Below are positions 23,117 to 33,955 of a stretch of 64,000 nucleotides of DNA, one piece after another. Source of the DNA: Monodelphis domestica (taxonomy: Eukaryota > Chordata > Mammalia > Didelphimorphia > Didelphidae); the NCBI RefSeq assembly GCF_027887165.1, contig NC_077234.1, positions 189,077,319 to 189,141,318 on the forward strand, given 5' to 3'. Each line of letters opens with the position of its first letter. Position 1 is the first letter of the stretch. The notes under the pieces are model-generated. The model worked only from the letters and a program-made list of their open reading frames with translations. It was not told where the DNA came from and searched no databases. Both the position numbers and the translations under genes were made by a program.

Positions 23117-23371
23117 CTTTCTCCTTCCCTCTGTCTCTCTGTCTCTCCCTCCCTCCCTCCCTCTCTCTTTCTGTCTCTCTGACTCTGTCCCTGTCTCTTC
23201 CTCCCTCCCTCCCTCCCTCCGTCTCTCTCAGCCTGTTTCTGTCTCTCTCTATTTGCAAATAAACTACCATAAAAGCCATTCTGACTTGAGTAATTCATTG
23301 GGATTTAGTAATTAAATCCCTGGCAACCAACTCTCAAATATTCAGTCCAACCATAATTTTTACCCTTTACA
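22416..23371 (+). mobile_element. Solo LTR (family C) nested in the L1
   Basis: Begins TGTGAAATTGAG and ends CCCTTTACA, with CTTCCCTC directly on both sides (22408-22415, 23372-23379). It splits the L1 at a point that rejoins when compared with the related L1 3' end at 54478-54745. Poly(A) signal 'aataaa' in 'gcaaataaactacc' near 23262 sets plus orientation. A second family C copy is at 55521-56158. About 300 bp of its length is a CT microsatellite. Confidence 0.75.
22931..23249. repeat. CT-rich microsatellite inside the LTR
   Basis: (CT)n, TCCC and TCTG units, located between the CAGAG block and the poly(A) signal of the LTR. The sister LTR at 55521-56158 has only about 45 bp of CT-rich sequence at the same place. 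Confidence 0.9.
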
Positions 23372-23861
23372 CTTCCCTCCTCCCAGAGCTGGCAAGCAAC
23401 TCAATCTGGATTATTCTTGTATTATCATGCAGAACATTTTCATATAATTCATTTTTATAGATGAATAATGTTATAAAACCAAAACCTCAAAACATCTACC
23501 CAAATAAACATGAAAAATAATATTTTTTCAAATGAATTTCTGTTCCAACAGTTCTCTCTCTGGAGGTGGGTAACATCCTTTTTCGTAAGTCCTCAGAATT
23601 CTCCTGGATCACTGTATTGCTATTAGTAGCGAAGTATAACATTTGATCATTCCACAATATTGCAGTTACTATACATAATGATCTCCTGGTTCTACTCATT
23701 TCACTCTGCATCAGAGTCTTTCCAGCTCTTTCTGAAGTCATCCTTACAACAACAATAGTATTCCATCACCATCATATATCACCATTTGTTCAACCATTCC
23801 CCAATTGATGGACATCCCTTTAGTTTCCAATTCTTTGCCACCACAAAAAGAGCAGCTATAA

Positions 23862-24165
23862 ATATTTAATAATAATAACATACTAGATTAATATATAATA
23901 ATATACAATAGAAATAAAAATTATGTAATTTTAATTAAACATTTTAATTATACATAATTTAATTACATATAACATATAATTGTATATTTTAAAGCCATTA
24001 AATATACAAAATAAAGATATAAATTTAAAAAATAAAAATATAAACAATTATGTATAAGCATATATTTTTATAATTTTAATTAATTAATACAATTAATACC
24101 TATACATAAATCTTAAATATATTAAAATATACTATAATGATATAAATTAAATAAATAAATATAAA
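23862..24165. repeat. AT-rich expansion inside the L1
   Basis: About 300 bp of almost pure A and T with TAA, TATA and AAATA units. It begins right after 'gcagctataaatatttaat' of the L1, so it probably grew from that site. Confidence 0.85.
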
Positions 24166-24340
24166 GGTCCTTTGTCATTTTTGAAAAAATCTCTTTGGAA
24201 TACAGACCTAGTAGTCATGGCCCATCTTTCTTGTTGCATATTCTTGATCCTAGGGTTTGAGGGATGTAGCAATGCCAACCATGCTCTGTCTTCCTGCCCT
24301 TGACTCTGGGGGGTTGGAAGAGGTGAATGGTCAAGGGTCC

Positions 24341-24645
24341 TGTAAAAATGGAGATTTGAACCACAGACTTCAATCCCCAGAAGTCCTTGGTACTTCCCAG
24401 AATTCCCTATAATCTCACCTGAGTCTCCACCTGGGCGAGATCATAATTTAGTATTTAAGAGCTCTCCGCTTCCCAAGAGTCTCTTCCTCTACCTGGACAT
24501 TGCAACATGTAGTAAGTAGGCTGTGAATGGGCTAATCAGCCCTAGGCAAGTGGTTTATTACTTTGTATCCTTGATTTCTAATAATCTTTAATAAACCTCA
24601 TAAAATATAATATTTTTATTATTAGAGACTAACTCAACTTTTACA
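24341..24645 (+). mobile_element. Short solo LTR, class I ERV-like (family D)
   Basis: 305 bp, TGTAAAAATGG to CAACTTTTACA, with a perfect 4-bp duplication GTCC (24337-24340, 24646-24649). TATA-like 'tagtatttaagagc' at about 24450 and 'aataaacctc' near 24590 set the plus orientation. Confidence 0.85.
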
Positions 24646-24649
24646 GTCC

Positions 24650-25899
24650 TCAAAAACCCTCCTCCCTCCCCCACTGAGTCCCTCACAGGAGAGCCTTCTT
24701 ATGGCCCAATAAAGGTGAAAGCTCTGTGACATAGAGGTGATGAGCTCCTCTTTGACCCAACATGCCTCACTCCCTTCCTTTATTTGGCCTTTAAGGTCTC
24801 TCTCAGATTCTACAGCACCCTACAGCCTTTTCCTAGGCACCCAGAAAGAACAAACATTCGGTTTAGAATGCTTTTGTTCACAGTCTCTTTCTTCCATTCT
24901 GAAATTCCTAGTCTCAGCATTAATTCTGCTCTAGACTTGCTCCACTCTTCTACAGAGAGGGCCCTTGGATGCCCTCTTAAATTAAAAAAAAAGGTACCAT
25001 CTTCATCGTTCTGGATCTAGCCACTGGGGCAAAGGAAATCATTTCCAACTCACTGCCCGTATCATTCCCTCCCAAACCACACCCAAACTTGTTCACAGAA
25101 CACACATCCCCACTCTTACAGCTCACAAAAGGTGTGTGAGATCAGGGAAGCAAAGGAGATTCAAACTAAGGATTTTGCCACAGGCTAGGGCTCCTGGGGG
25201 CCAGGTGTTTCTGCATTAAACAGTGTTAAAGACGGGCTGGGAACTAAGGAATAAAGTCCTGCTCTAAGCTGAAGAACACCAGGGCCACAGCCCTGAGATG
25301 AAATGTCTGCAACGCGCTTGCCAATCGTTGGCCACAGAGCTACCCACCATTTTTCAGAAGGAATGATTAGATTTAAACTTTTTCATGCTCTTCAAAGAGT
25401 AGAAGGAGCTAAACATGTTCAGATGCAGAGCCCTGCTCGATATTTGTTGGGTAACAGGTTCCCTCTGGGAGTAAAGAAGAAGGGTAGGGGTGCAGTGTTG
25501 TCAGAAGTAATCTTTGACTGACAGTTAAAAGATGTGAGTTCTTGACTCTGGGCTAATAACCATTCTGGACTTGTTTCCTCCCTTATATGGTGAGAGAGTT
25601 GGACTAAATTACCCACGAGGTCCCTTTGAGCTCAAAGGTTTTATTCATTTCAGCTAAAATACCTTTATTTCTGAGGGGGGAAAAATGAATCAAATAAGTT
25701 CATGCTTCTAGACACACACAGAGAAAGTCAGGCTACTTTTTAGGTGAAGATACAAAAGCTAATCGGAAAGAAAACCTTCCATTACTGCTTTTAGGGGCTA
25801 TGGCTTGAGGCAATTATTCATTTTGGAACAACCAAGAGATATGGCACCAAAGAACTCTTTCCTTTCTTGCTATATAAATGTTCTTGGGGGGGGGAGGGG
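24650..25899. other. Unassigned stretch
   Basis: No exon or repeat family recognised, apart from short purine and pyrimidine runs. Open frames at 24737-25020 and 25303-25521 show no domain. Confidence 0.3.
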
Positions 25900-26093
25900 G
25901 GAGCTAGGTGGCTCAGTGGATGGAGAGCCAGGTCTAGAGATGGGAGGTCCTGGGTTCAAATCTGCCCTCAGACACTTCTAGCTGTGTGACTCTGGGCAAG
26001 TCCCTTAACCCCCATTGCCTAACACTTACCACTCTTCTGCCTGGGAACCAATACCCAGAATTTGATTCCAAGACAGAAGGTAAGGGTTTAAAA
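25900..26093 (+). repeat. tRNA-derived marsupial SINE
   Basis: Well preserved: 'agctaggtggctcagtggat', 'gatgggaggtcctgggttc', 'gggcaagtcccttaaccccc', ending 'gacagaaggtaagggttta'. Preceded by a G-rich run (25887-25902). Confidence 0.9.
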
Positions 26094-26159
26094 AACATTT
26101 TTTTAAATGTTCTTTGCTTCCTGTAAGCCTATTCTTAGCTTTAAAAGTATTTAATAAAT

Positions 26160-26325
26160 GTTGTTTTTCCAGTTACATGTGTCTCCTCATGACCCCATCT
26201 GTGGTTTTCTTGCAAAGATATGGAGTAGTTTGCCATCTTCTCCTCCAGCTCATTTTACAGATAAAGAAACCGAGCTAAGAATCTGAACTCATATTTGAAC
26301 TCCACTGCAACACTTGGCTGCCCTA
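26160..26325 (-). repeat. Marsupial CORE-SINE, shortened
   Basis: 'catgaccccatctgtggttt', 'agctcattttacagataaag', 'aacacttggctgcc' in reversed order. Confidence 0.7.
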
Positions 26326-26985
26326 TTAATCAAGCATTCATTACTGGAAATAGCATACATTTTACAAGGGGGAGGATGTTATTATCAAACTTCACTTTAA
26401 GTTTTCATCCCAAAAAACCCTATATTGAGCACATACTAAGGAAAGTCTAAAATGTGCTAGAATCGGACTTGCATGTTACACACAGTGAGGCTGATGGCTG
26501 TGTCTTTGTGCTATAGACAAGGATGGAAAATGGTGGCATCATCACCTGGAGGCAAATGGGGTTTGTATATGGAAATATGGAAATCAACTATTCAAGTCAG
26601 CGAAGACATGAATTGGCCATCTCCACTGGTGGGTCTACTAACTTAAATTCCTCTTCTTCGAAACTATATACTTTGAAGTTCCCTGAAACTGCAAAAGTTG
26701 CAAGCTGGGGATAAAAAGACTTGTTCCCCACCTGCCTCCAAAAGATGGCTGTGAATATAAATAACCCTAATTTGCTTGGACTTCAAACTCTACGCTTACA
26801 AAGAAACAATATTATATTTTTCACTCTCCGAAACAATTGTTTTACATATAAAAGCTTTTCGGAGTTAAAAAAAAATTCTGCCACTAATTCTTTGCAAACC
26901 TTAAGTCGTTAGTACGCTATTATCAATTCTTATTTTCCATGACATGTATTCCTTTCAAGCACAATTCAGAGAAATTCATAGGATC
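26326..26985. other. Unassigned stretch
   Basis: Nothing recognised; short AT-rich frames only. Confidence 0.3.
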
Positions 26986-27185
26986 ATAGCAGAGGTGGAT
27001 AAAACCTGAGAAATCATATTCCTTTTCTTTTTGTACATAATGGAGCCAACACTGGGAGTGGTTTAAAGTGATTTGCCCAAGGCCACACATTGGTCAATCC
27101 AGCATTTATTAAGCATCTACTATGTCAGCTAGAAAGAAACATCAAGTGGTCTCAGTCTTCAAGGAATTTGCCTTTTATGGCAAGA
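26986..27185 (-). repeat. MIR and L2 tail remnants
   Basis: 'gatttgcccaaggccacaca' followed by 'agcatttattaagcatctac' and 'cttcaaggaatttgcctttt'. Confidence 0.55.
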
Positions 27186-27394
27186 CAAGGTCTAGGGTCA
27201 TCTTATTTGGGTGAGTGAGGTTTTACCATTTTCCCTCAATCCCTACAGGTTCTAAGGACAGTGACTAGAGAGGGAAATGAGATGTTAGGAACCTTAAGTA
27301 CTGGAATTGCACAAGGGAGAAGAGGTAGGGGAAAGAGAGATTCTGACTGAAAATTTTCTGGGTCTGTTCTGAGACAGTGGACTGCCCTCAAGGC

Positions 27395-27582
27395 CTTTTT
27401 TTTTTTTTTAAACCCCTACTTTCCATCTTGTAGTCAATACTGTGTATTGGTCCAAGGCAGAAGAGTGGTAAGGGCTAGGCAATGGGGGTCAAGTGACTTG
27501 CCCAGGATCACACAGCTGGGAAGTGTCTGAGGCCAGATTTGAACCCAGGACCTCCCGTCTCTAGGCCTGGTCTAGCTTCCCC
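27395..27582 (-). repeat. tRNA-derived marsupial SINE
   Basis: Reversed, with T13 tail: 'aagtgacttgcccaggatca', 'gatttgaacccaggacctcc', 'tctaggcctggtctagc'. The 5' end is truncated. Confidence 0.85.
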
Positions 27583-27899
27583 CTCATGGTCTTTTATGAA
27601 GAGATGTCTGTAACTTTCCCAAAGCCCAGGACTCATGCTCTGATTGACAGATTTGGATTTAGCCCCTTATTTAAACTTTGTGAGTCTGCTTCCCGTGTTT
27701 TTTGTAAACATATTGTTGGGTTCTGCTTTCTAATCCACACAATTCTCATCCTCTTCCATCCTGGGAGTGAGTTCTTCCCCCTTTCCCTGACAGGAGCCCT
27801 ACTCCTTGACAAGGCCAACCCTTATGCTCATGAGATCTATGACATGAGAAAAAGTGGTTCCTTCTCTCTAGCTTTTAAACACAGCTATCCAACCTGAAA

Positions 27900-28215
27900 A
27901 AACTTCACTGGTCCCAGCTGTCCCTTTTCTCAGCCATACTACTAAAAACAAAAACAAACTGCTTGTACTTACTACCTCTATTTCTGAACTTCCTGTAATC
28001 TGGTTTCTAATCTTCTCACGTCACTGATCCTGCTCTCTCCAAAGTCACCGGGGATCTGACAAATATGAGGCTTCCCATGTGTTGTCCTTCTTGACTCCTC
28101 TGTTGTGACTGACGCCTGACATGTCACCCCTCTCGCTGGGTTTCAGTGACACTGCTCTCTCCTGGTTGCCACTATCAGTCTGATGATTCCTTCAAGCTTT
28201 CTTGTAGAGGACAAG
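27900..28215 (+). repeat. L2 fragment
   Basis: 'ctgaacttcctgtaatctgg', 'ctgctctctccaaagtcacc', 'agtgacactgctctctcctg' are diagnostic of the L2 3' region. Confidence 0.65.
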
Positions 28216-29815
28216 GGGAGGGAAAGCACAGGCAGTGATTATGGTACCGAAAGATGGCCATAAATGTAGAAGCCAGGAAAACATTATCTAGGTAATACGG
28301 TTAGGCTAAGGCTTTTTCTTAAACCTGGAATTTTTATAAAAACTTAAGCTAAAAAACCTTAAGGGATGCTAGTTCAGATGCTACAAACATTTGGTTTAAT
28401 ATTGTTTAGCAAGTCTTCTTGTACTGCTGGGATAGTAAATCAATGCTCCAAAGGATTAATAAAATTATAATAATTCTATCCAAAAGGAAACAAGTCTTTC
28501 CAACTAACACAAATTTTTCAAAAAGGAGAATAGTCATAAACCCCCAATTCCAGTTTTTAAAATCTACATCTAACAATATTCATTTTCAAAAAACATGCAG
28601 CCAACTTACAATATAACTAAAAATAAATCTGAAATAAAACATAATTACATGAAGGCAAGGTATCACTAATGAGTATGTCATCTTTATTTTTTGCTATTTG
28701 CTATTGCAGACCAATCCAGGATTGAAACTAAAATGTTGTGGTAAATAAAGAAAGCCCTGAGCATAAAATGTACAAATCAAACACTTGGAAGGAGTAGGGC
28801 CACAATAATTGTCAGAGTACAAATGTGGATAACCAGAGCAGCCAAGAGACAATGATTACATAAAAGCATCTATTATGCAAAATGATTTCAAGTTTCAGAG
28901 AATCAGTAAATTGTCATTAACATTTTAAGAATGCCATTAGGAAACAATGACACCAGCTCATGCATATCAGCAATTCATGTGTTAAATTCACAATAATTTT
29001 TGGCTAGCCTTTACCCTTTAAATACTTTATTCCTGATAAGACTGTAACCAATGGTCTGGCACGCGCCGTAAGTAATTAATAAAAGCTTGTTGAAATTTTG
29101 ATAGATTTAAGACCTCTGATCACTAATAATCAACCATGATCCCAGCAGACCCAAGATTAAAGCTGCACCTAACTCTTAACAGAAGCAATGGACTCTGGGG
29201 GCAAAGCTAGATATATTTTTGGTTATTGCAAATACAGAAATTTGTTTTGCTTGACAATACCTATTTGTTATAAAAGGGTATTCCCCCTCTTTTTTTAATG
29301 GAGAAGAGAAAGTGGATTTTTGCTAACTGAAAAAAATTCATTTCAATTTTTAAAAAGTTTGATTAAGTTGGATTTGCTCTCCTGAAAGAATACGCTTCCT
29401 TCATTTTGAAAGATGTCAGCTTGAAAGGCAGATTACTACAGTGAAAGGAAGTGTGAAATGGCAGACTAGAACTGTCTAGAAAAAGTTCACTCATCTCTAA
29501 AAAGACGTTAAGACCTAATTTACACACAAAAGGGGATGTGGGAATGAAAAAAATGAGTGAGGTATTAGTATAAGATATTGAGAATTCACTGATTAAGAAA
29601 CCATTCATATTCATTAAATCGGTACTATGAATAAATTGCTACTCAAGACTTCCTTTGATGCTTCTTTATGACATGGCGTTGAACTTGTTATACCAGTAAT
29701 GGCCAAGCCCTGGCAGGGTCTTCTAAAGGTAGAAGTTTTGATTACAATCTCACTAACATCCTGTTTCCCAAGTTTGGAGAGAAGAAAGTTGGTTTTAGGG
29801 TAAAAAAAGAGGAAA
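28216..29815. other. Unassigned AT-rich stretch
   Basis: About 1.6 kb with no repeat family or exon that I can support. It lies downstream of the CCDC138 3' end. Confidence 0.3.
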
Positions 29816-29820
29816 CGGCA

Positions 29821-30324
29821 TGGTCAGATCTACTCGGTGTTAAAGATCATGATAGATCCCGAGACCAAAACCCCTTTTCTCCTTCCTCAATCTCTGCCAA
29901 GACCGCTAGTCTTCCCTCCCTTCCCCGCACCTGCCAGTGGTTCCATTTCCCAGAGCACTGAGACTTCCCGTGTGACCCGACAAATGCTTCCGGGCTCATG
30001 TTTTCTGTACCATACTAAGGGATATACAAGCCTGGAAACCGAAAGTCCCCACCCCCAAGCCAACCCCCGAGGGCTATCCAATGAACTGGACACAAATGCC
30101 CTCCCTTTGACCAATTAGAGGCAACACAGATGATCTCATCCCAGACCCCGCCCTATAAAAGACTGCCCCCTTCTCCAGCCAGGTGGAGCCCCCCTAGCCA
30201 TCTGTAGGCTGCAGACTCCCTCCTCCCTCTCCCCGCTTCCCACAATAAAGCCTTGCTCTGTAACTCTGTCTCTCCGTCTCATCGGCCTCCCGGTCGAACC
30301 CGTCGGGGGCGGACATATCTACCA
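29821..30324 (+). mobile_element. CpG-rich solo LTR, class I ERV-like (family E)
   Basis: Best boundaries are TGGTCAGATC to ATCTACCA, flanked by CGGCA (29816-29820) and AGGCA (30325-30329), a 4-of-5 match. A strong TATA box 'ctataaaag' at 30153-30161, a poly(A) signal AATAAA at 30244-30249 and a GC-rich U5 ('cccgtcgggggcggac') give a textbook gammaretroviral-type U3-R-U5 layout. Many CpG dinucleotides survive. No internal region is attached. Confidence 0.8.
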
Positions 30325-30639
30325 AGGCAGTGGCTACGGTCTATACTGATGAAAACTGAGACCTTAACATACTGAGGAGGAAGGAGTCATGAATGTGTCC
30401 GTAATAAGGGGGAAAAGCTTACTGCAAGACTGACAGTACTGTAGAATCTCTTCAGGATTAGTCAAACACACACCAGTGAGAAAAGCCACAAGCAAACATT
30501 CCTAGACATTAATCGTTTTCTCAGCGTGTAAGGCTCAGAATGAGCACATGGAATGATCACAAGTGAGTAGAGCTAATAGGAGAAAAGTGACTTCTGCTTT
30601 TAAAAACGGATATTTCAAAAAATGGAAAGACAAGTTCTA
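30325..30639. other. Unassigned, between LTR and CCDC138 3' end
   Basis: No feature recognised. Confidence 0.3.
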
Positions 30640-30997
30640 TTACTCTTTGCTAATTAATAGAAACTTTATTTAGACTTAATAATCACATAATTTTGAAATA
30701 ATTTTCCTGAAAATTTGTATAAAAAGTAGCCTTCATAAGTGACATTAACTCTGAAAGTTTTGCCTATTATGTTGGTTGTATCCTTTTCTGAAAAGAAGCG
30801 TTCCAATAGTTCCCCAAAAATGTCTATTTACTTAATTTAAAAAATTAAAATTATTTGAAATATTGTCTACTTGCTCTTCATGATAAGGAATGTTACACTA
30901 CAACACGTCTTACAACTTAGCAGAATTTTAGTTACTTTGGTCAGTCTTTCAATTGTTACAAATAAGTAATGTGCACAGAAAATGAAAATCATCTCGT
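30640..30997 (-). other. CCDC138: CCDC138 3' UTR (predicted)
   Basis: Follows the TAG at 30998-31000 on the minus strand. A canonical AATAAA (complement at 30665-30670, within 'ctaaataaagtttc') suggests cleavage near 30640-30650, giving a UTR of about 350 nt. Confidence 0.6.
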
Positions 30998-31163
30998 CTA
31001 ACTACTTCCAAAAGTGGCAAGAGAGGTGCATTTAGTTAAACCCAAATTGAAGAGAATTGAATTAAGGTTGATACAAAGGAAGACATGTTCTGGGTTTGCT
31101 GTCCTCTGGATTTCTTGAAGTATCAGGTGAAGTGTAAAGAGTTCAAACAACTTCTTATTACTC
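30998..31163 (-). CDS. CCDC138: CCDC138, last coding exon
   Basis: The acceptor 'attttcttacag' precedes the exon. Its first base completes the AA- codon of the previous exon to lysine, and the frame then reads SNKKLFELFTLHLILQEIQR, TANPEHVFLCINLNSILFNL, GLTKCTSLATFGSS, stop. This matches, nearly residue for residue, the C-terminus of mammalian CCDC138 as I remember it (SNKKLFELF...NPEHAFLCINLNS.LFNLGLTKC). CCDC138 is a coiled-coil protein reported at centrosomes and centriolar satellites; this C-terminal part is helical and outside the coiled coil. Only the final few residues look lineage-specific. Identity rests on recall, not on a search. Confidence 0.85.
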
Positions 31164-31389
31164 CTGTAAGAAAATGTTATGCATTAAATTAATCACACAT
31201 GCTTAGGAGTGTCTATAATGCTATAATGGTTATCTAATACCTTTAAAAATAGGAAAAGGATAGAATTCCCCGAGGGTTTTAATGAACTGCATTCACAGTA
31301 AGAATCAATGGACTAATCCAAGCTTGGCCTACATGCAGAAAAGCCTAAGACCTAGAATTATGAAGGCAATAAAATTCAGCTGAACCCTG

Positions 31390-31740
31390 ATCACATATCT
31401 ACAGTACTAGCTTTAGTTCTGGACACCACATTTTTGGAAGGAGCTTGACAAACTGTGGGGTACAGGGCAGGGGAAGAAGAGAATGTCCAGAGAGTAGCAG
31501 CCATGGTAAGGGACTCCGGGACTATAGCACCAGTTGAATGAACTGGATGTTTTTGACCTAAAGAAGAGAAGATATGAGAGAATGGAAGTTTGTCTCCAAG
31601 CATTAGAAGAAAGATTATTGTATCGCTAGAGGATAGTCTAAGATCATTCACAGGTAGAAACTGCTGAGGCATGATTGAGAATTGGCATAAGGGAAAAAAT
31701 TTCAATCATTTAGGAAGTCATGGGCCCCCCTTCACAAAAG
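31390..31740. repeat. CR1/L3-like LINE 3' remnant
   Basis: 'tagttctggacaccacattt', 'taaagaagagaagatatgag' belong to an ancient repeat that also appears at 51900-52300 (other orientation) and 57000-57437. The family name is from memory; the relationship between the three copies is seen in the sequence. It lies in the last CCDC138 intron. Confidence 0.45.
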
Positions 31741-31805
31741 GTCTTTAAGTCAAGGCTCTGTGGACCACTCAATAAGAACAGAATTAGAAGGAAGTCCCCC
31801 TCCCC

Positions 31806-31977
31806 CTCTTTTTTATGCCCTTACTTATGCATTGGTTCTAAGGTAGAAAAGCAATTAAGAACTAGGCAGTGGGGCTCCAGGTCACAAAGCTAATCTGCGT
31901 CATAAGGCTATACTGGAACCCAAGATCTCCCATCTCTAGGCCTGGCTTTCTATCCACTGAGCCACCTAGTGGCCCCC
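31806..31977 (-). repeat. tRNA-derived marsupial SINE
   Basis: Reversed: 'tatgcattggttctaaggta', 'ctctaggcctggctttctat', 'ccactgagccacctagtggc'. In the last CCDC138 intron. Confidence 0.85.
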
Positions 31978-32419
31978 TGTAATGTCCTTTCAATTCAGAA
32001 TTTGTTATTTTAAGTTATGTGTCTACTATAAAATTAGAGTCACAACATTTTATATAACTTGAAATATTTTTGTAGGTATCAGGATATTTTCTTACATTTG
32101 ACTCAAATTCAAAAATATCTAGATGCCTTTGAGCATCAACATCCACCTCCTCACCCCGTCTCTCACTTCCACTAACCTCCCAGCAATTTCATCTGCCATG
32201 AAGATTAGATCTTATATATTTATAATTTCCTTGCCATGGAACATTTATTCTATATGAGAAATAGCAAATGGCCTTATGTACCCATCAATTTAGATATAAA
32301 AGGGTTTATTTTTCATCTTCGATTTGAGTATTTTGCTATTCTTACCCCTTTATTAAAACTTTGTTCAAGTTTGAAATGGATATGAGCTCCAAAATGTCAC
32401 TTAATAGTAATACATACCA

Positions 32420-32572
32420 AGTCAAGATTTTATAGATGAGGAAACTGAGGCACTTATAGGTTGAGTAACATACCTAACAAATAGCTAGCAGCAGCTGGCA
32501 ACCCAAGTGAGAGATGAATCCAGCTCCTGACTTCCAATCTAGCCCTCTTCCCACTGTAATATATTTCCTTTA
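32420..32572 (-). repeat. MIR-like remnant
   Basis: 'tatagatgaggaaactgagg', 'cctgacttccaatctagccc'. Confidence 0.55.
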
Positions 32573-33190
32573 CACCAGGGTATTAAATGATAGGCCACTG
32601 GCTTTAAACAAACCAGATTTAAATGCAACTTGAAAATGTTTAAGAAAATAAATAAAAATGATACAATATAGATACTGCTAATTTGTGATTTTCTAAATCA
32701 ATATAAGGAAACCAGGAAAAATTAGTTTCTCCTTAACGTCTGATACCACTGCTCTAATTTTGCCCCAACCATTAATTAAGAAATGGTAAGTAACTTTACC
32801 TTTTAAAAACTCTTTCTTCAATTGAAAAATGTTAATTGTATAACATAACTGCCAAATTACACTATCTTTTATATGAAACCCACTATAATTAAACATAGTA
32901 AGCAGGCAACACATAGAAAACTCAAATCTCATAAATGGTTACATATATTAATTATAATTTGTTCTCACTGACTTAAGGAATAAAATTTTATGCTATGGGA
33001 TACTAAATTCCTATGAGTTTCAAATTTCTATTTCATTGTGGTTCATCATGGAGCTGGCCCCAAAACATGCATCTTCTAGCCACAACTCTCAAAAAAACAA
33101 ACAAAACTGCACCAACATAGGTTTCTGACCTGTTTTGATGGTAACAAGATGCAAGAGAGGTTCTTTGGGTATGAAAATATTTTCTTGTGA
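32573..33190. other. CCDC138 intron, unassigned
   Basis: AT-rich, no repeat family fixed. Confidence 0.4.
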
Positions 33191-33194
33191 GCAT

Positions 33195-33375
33195 TTTCAG
33201 GACCCAGAATTTAAAGCTGGAAAGGACTTTAAAGATGGAATATAATTCCCTCCTTATATAGATAAAGAACAGGACACTCATAAAAAGAAAATAACTTGCC
33301 CAGGGAAATACAAGAAATAAGAATTAGTCTTCTTTGATTCCAAATTCAAAGCTATTTCCATTACATTTTACTGTG
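33195..33375 (-). repeat. Degraded MIR-like remnant
   Basis: 'gctggaaaggactttaaaga' and 'aataacttgcccagggaaat'. Confidence 0.4.
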
Positions 33376-33498
33376 TCTACTGAAGTATTTTCTAATGAGA
33401 AAACTAATGAAATAAGCTTAAATATGCCTAAGTTTAACCAACAAAGATGCTAAGAAGTGTTCAAAGAAAAAAATCATAAAATGAACAAAAATCTTTAC

Positions 33499-33626
33499 TT
33501 GATTTTGGAGAGTTTCTGTAGTATAATGCTGAGTTTTTCCAGTATCTGCAGATCAAGTCTAGGTTGTCGAAGCAGCACAGAACAAGCACGAAAAAAAACA
33601 ACATTGCTACAGGCTTCTAAAAAAGG
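33499..33626 (-). CDS. CCDC138: CCDC138, penultimate coding exon
   Basis: On the minus strand a long pyrimidine run and 'gattcttgcag' precede the exon, and 'aatcaa|gtaaag' ends it. The 128 nt encode PFLEACSNVVFFRACSVLLR, QPRLDLQILEKLSIILQKLS, KI plus AA, which pairs in phase with the first base of the exon at 31163 to give K-SNKKLFELF. This corresponds to the human stretch PFLEACSN..FFR.CSVLLR.P.LDLQILEKLSIILQKLSKIKSNKK. A second AG ten bases upstream is possible but would add residues not in human. The rest of the gene must lie further right or beyond the window; no other CCDC138 exon was found. Confidence 0.88.
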
Positions 33627-33769
33627 CTGCAAGAATCCTATTAAAAAAAAAAAGAATTGTATTAATATAGTACAAGAAAGAAATAGAAATGCATATGCTT
33701 AATAAATATATTTTTATGATTCTTACTTGATTTTATACTTTTTTTACCCTAATAATGGAGCAACATAGG

Positions 33770-33955
33770 ATTATGGGGCTTAGAGAAATTAATCTAATCC
33801 AGTTTTCTTATTTTACAAATTAGGAAACTAAGGCCCAAGAGATTAAGTGGCTTAAGCAAATCATTTAGGTAGTAAGTAGCAGATTTGGGATTTGAACTTG
33901 TCCTCTAACTCTAAATCCAGTTTTCTTTCCACTAAATCATTCTGCCTCCAAAACA
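33770..33955 (-). repeat. MIR-like remnant
   Basis: 'caaattaggaaactaaggcc', 'gggatttgaacttgtcctct', 'tttccactaaatcattctgc'. Inside CCDC138. Confidence 0.6.

Larger units (their letters stand above)
22299..24219 (-). mobile_element. 5'-truncated L1 with 13-bp target duplication
   Basis: The flanks share GCCCATCTTTCTT (22286-22298 and 24220-24232), and a T run at the left end is the reversed poly(A). The L1 body resumes after a nested LTR: 23575-23870 is the reverse complement of the ORF2 C-terminal coding region (compare 45400-45690), including 'ttctcctggttctactc' and 'attccccaattgatggacat'. An AT-rich expansion (23862-24165) lies within it, and 'gaatacagacctagtagtc' ends it. Confidence 0.85.

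Noticed and set aside
22757-23298. Frames of 87-144 codons
   Set aside because: They lie in the LTR and its CT microsatellite.
1-30640. EDAR expected from human synteny
   Set aside because: No plus-strand death-domain or cysteine-rich exon was recognised; EDAR probably starts left of the window.
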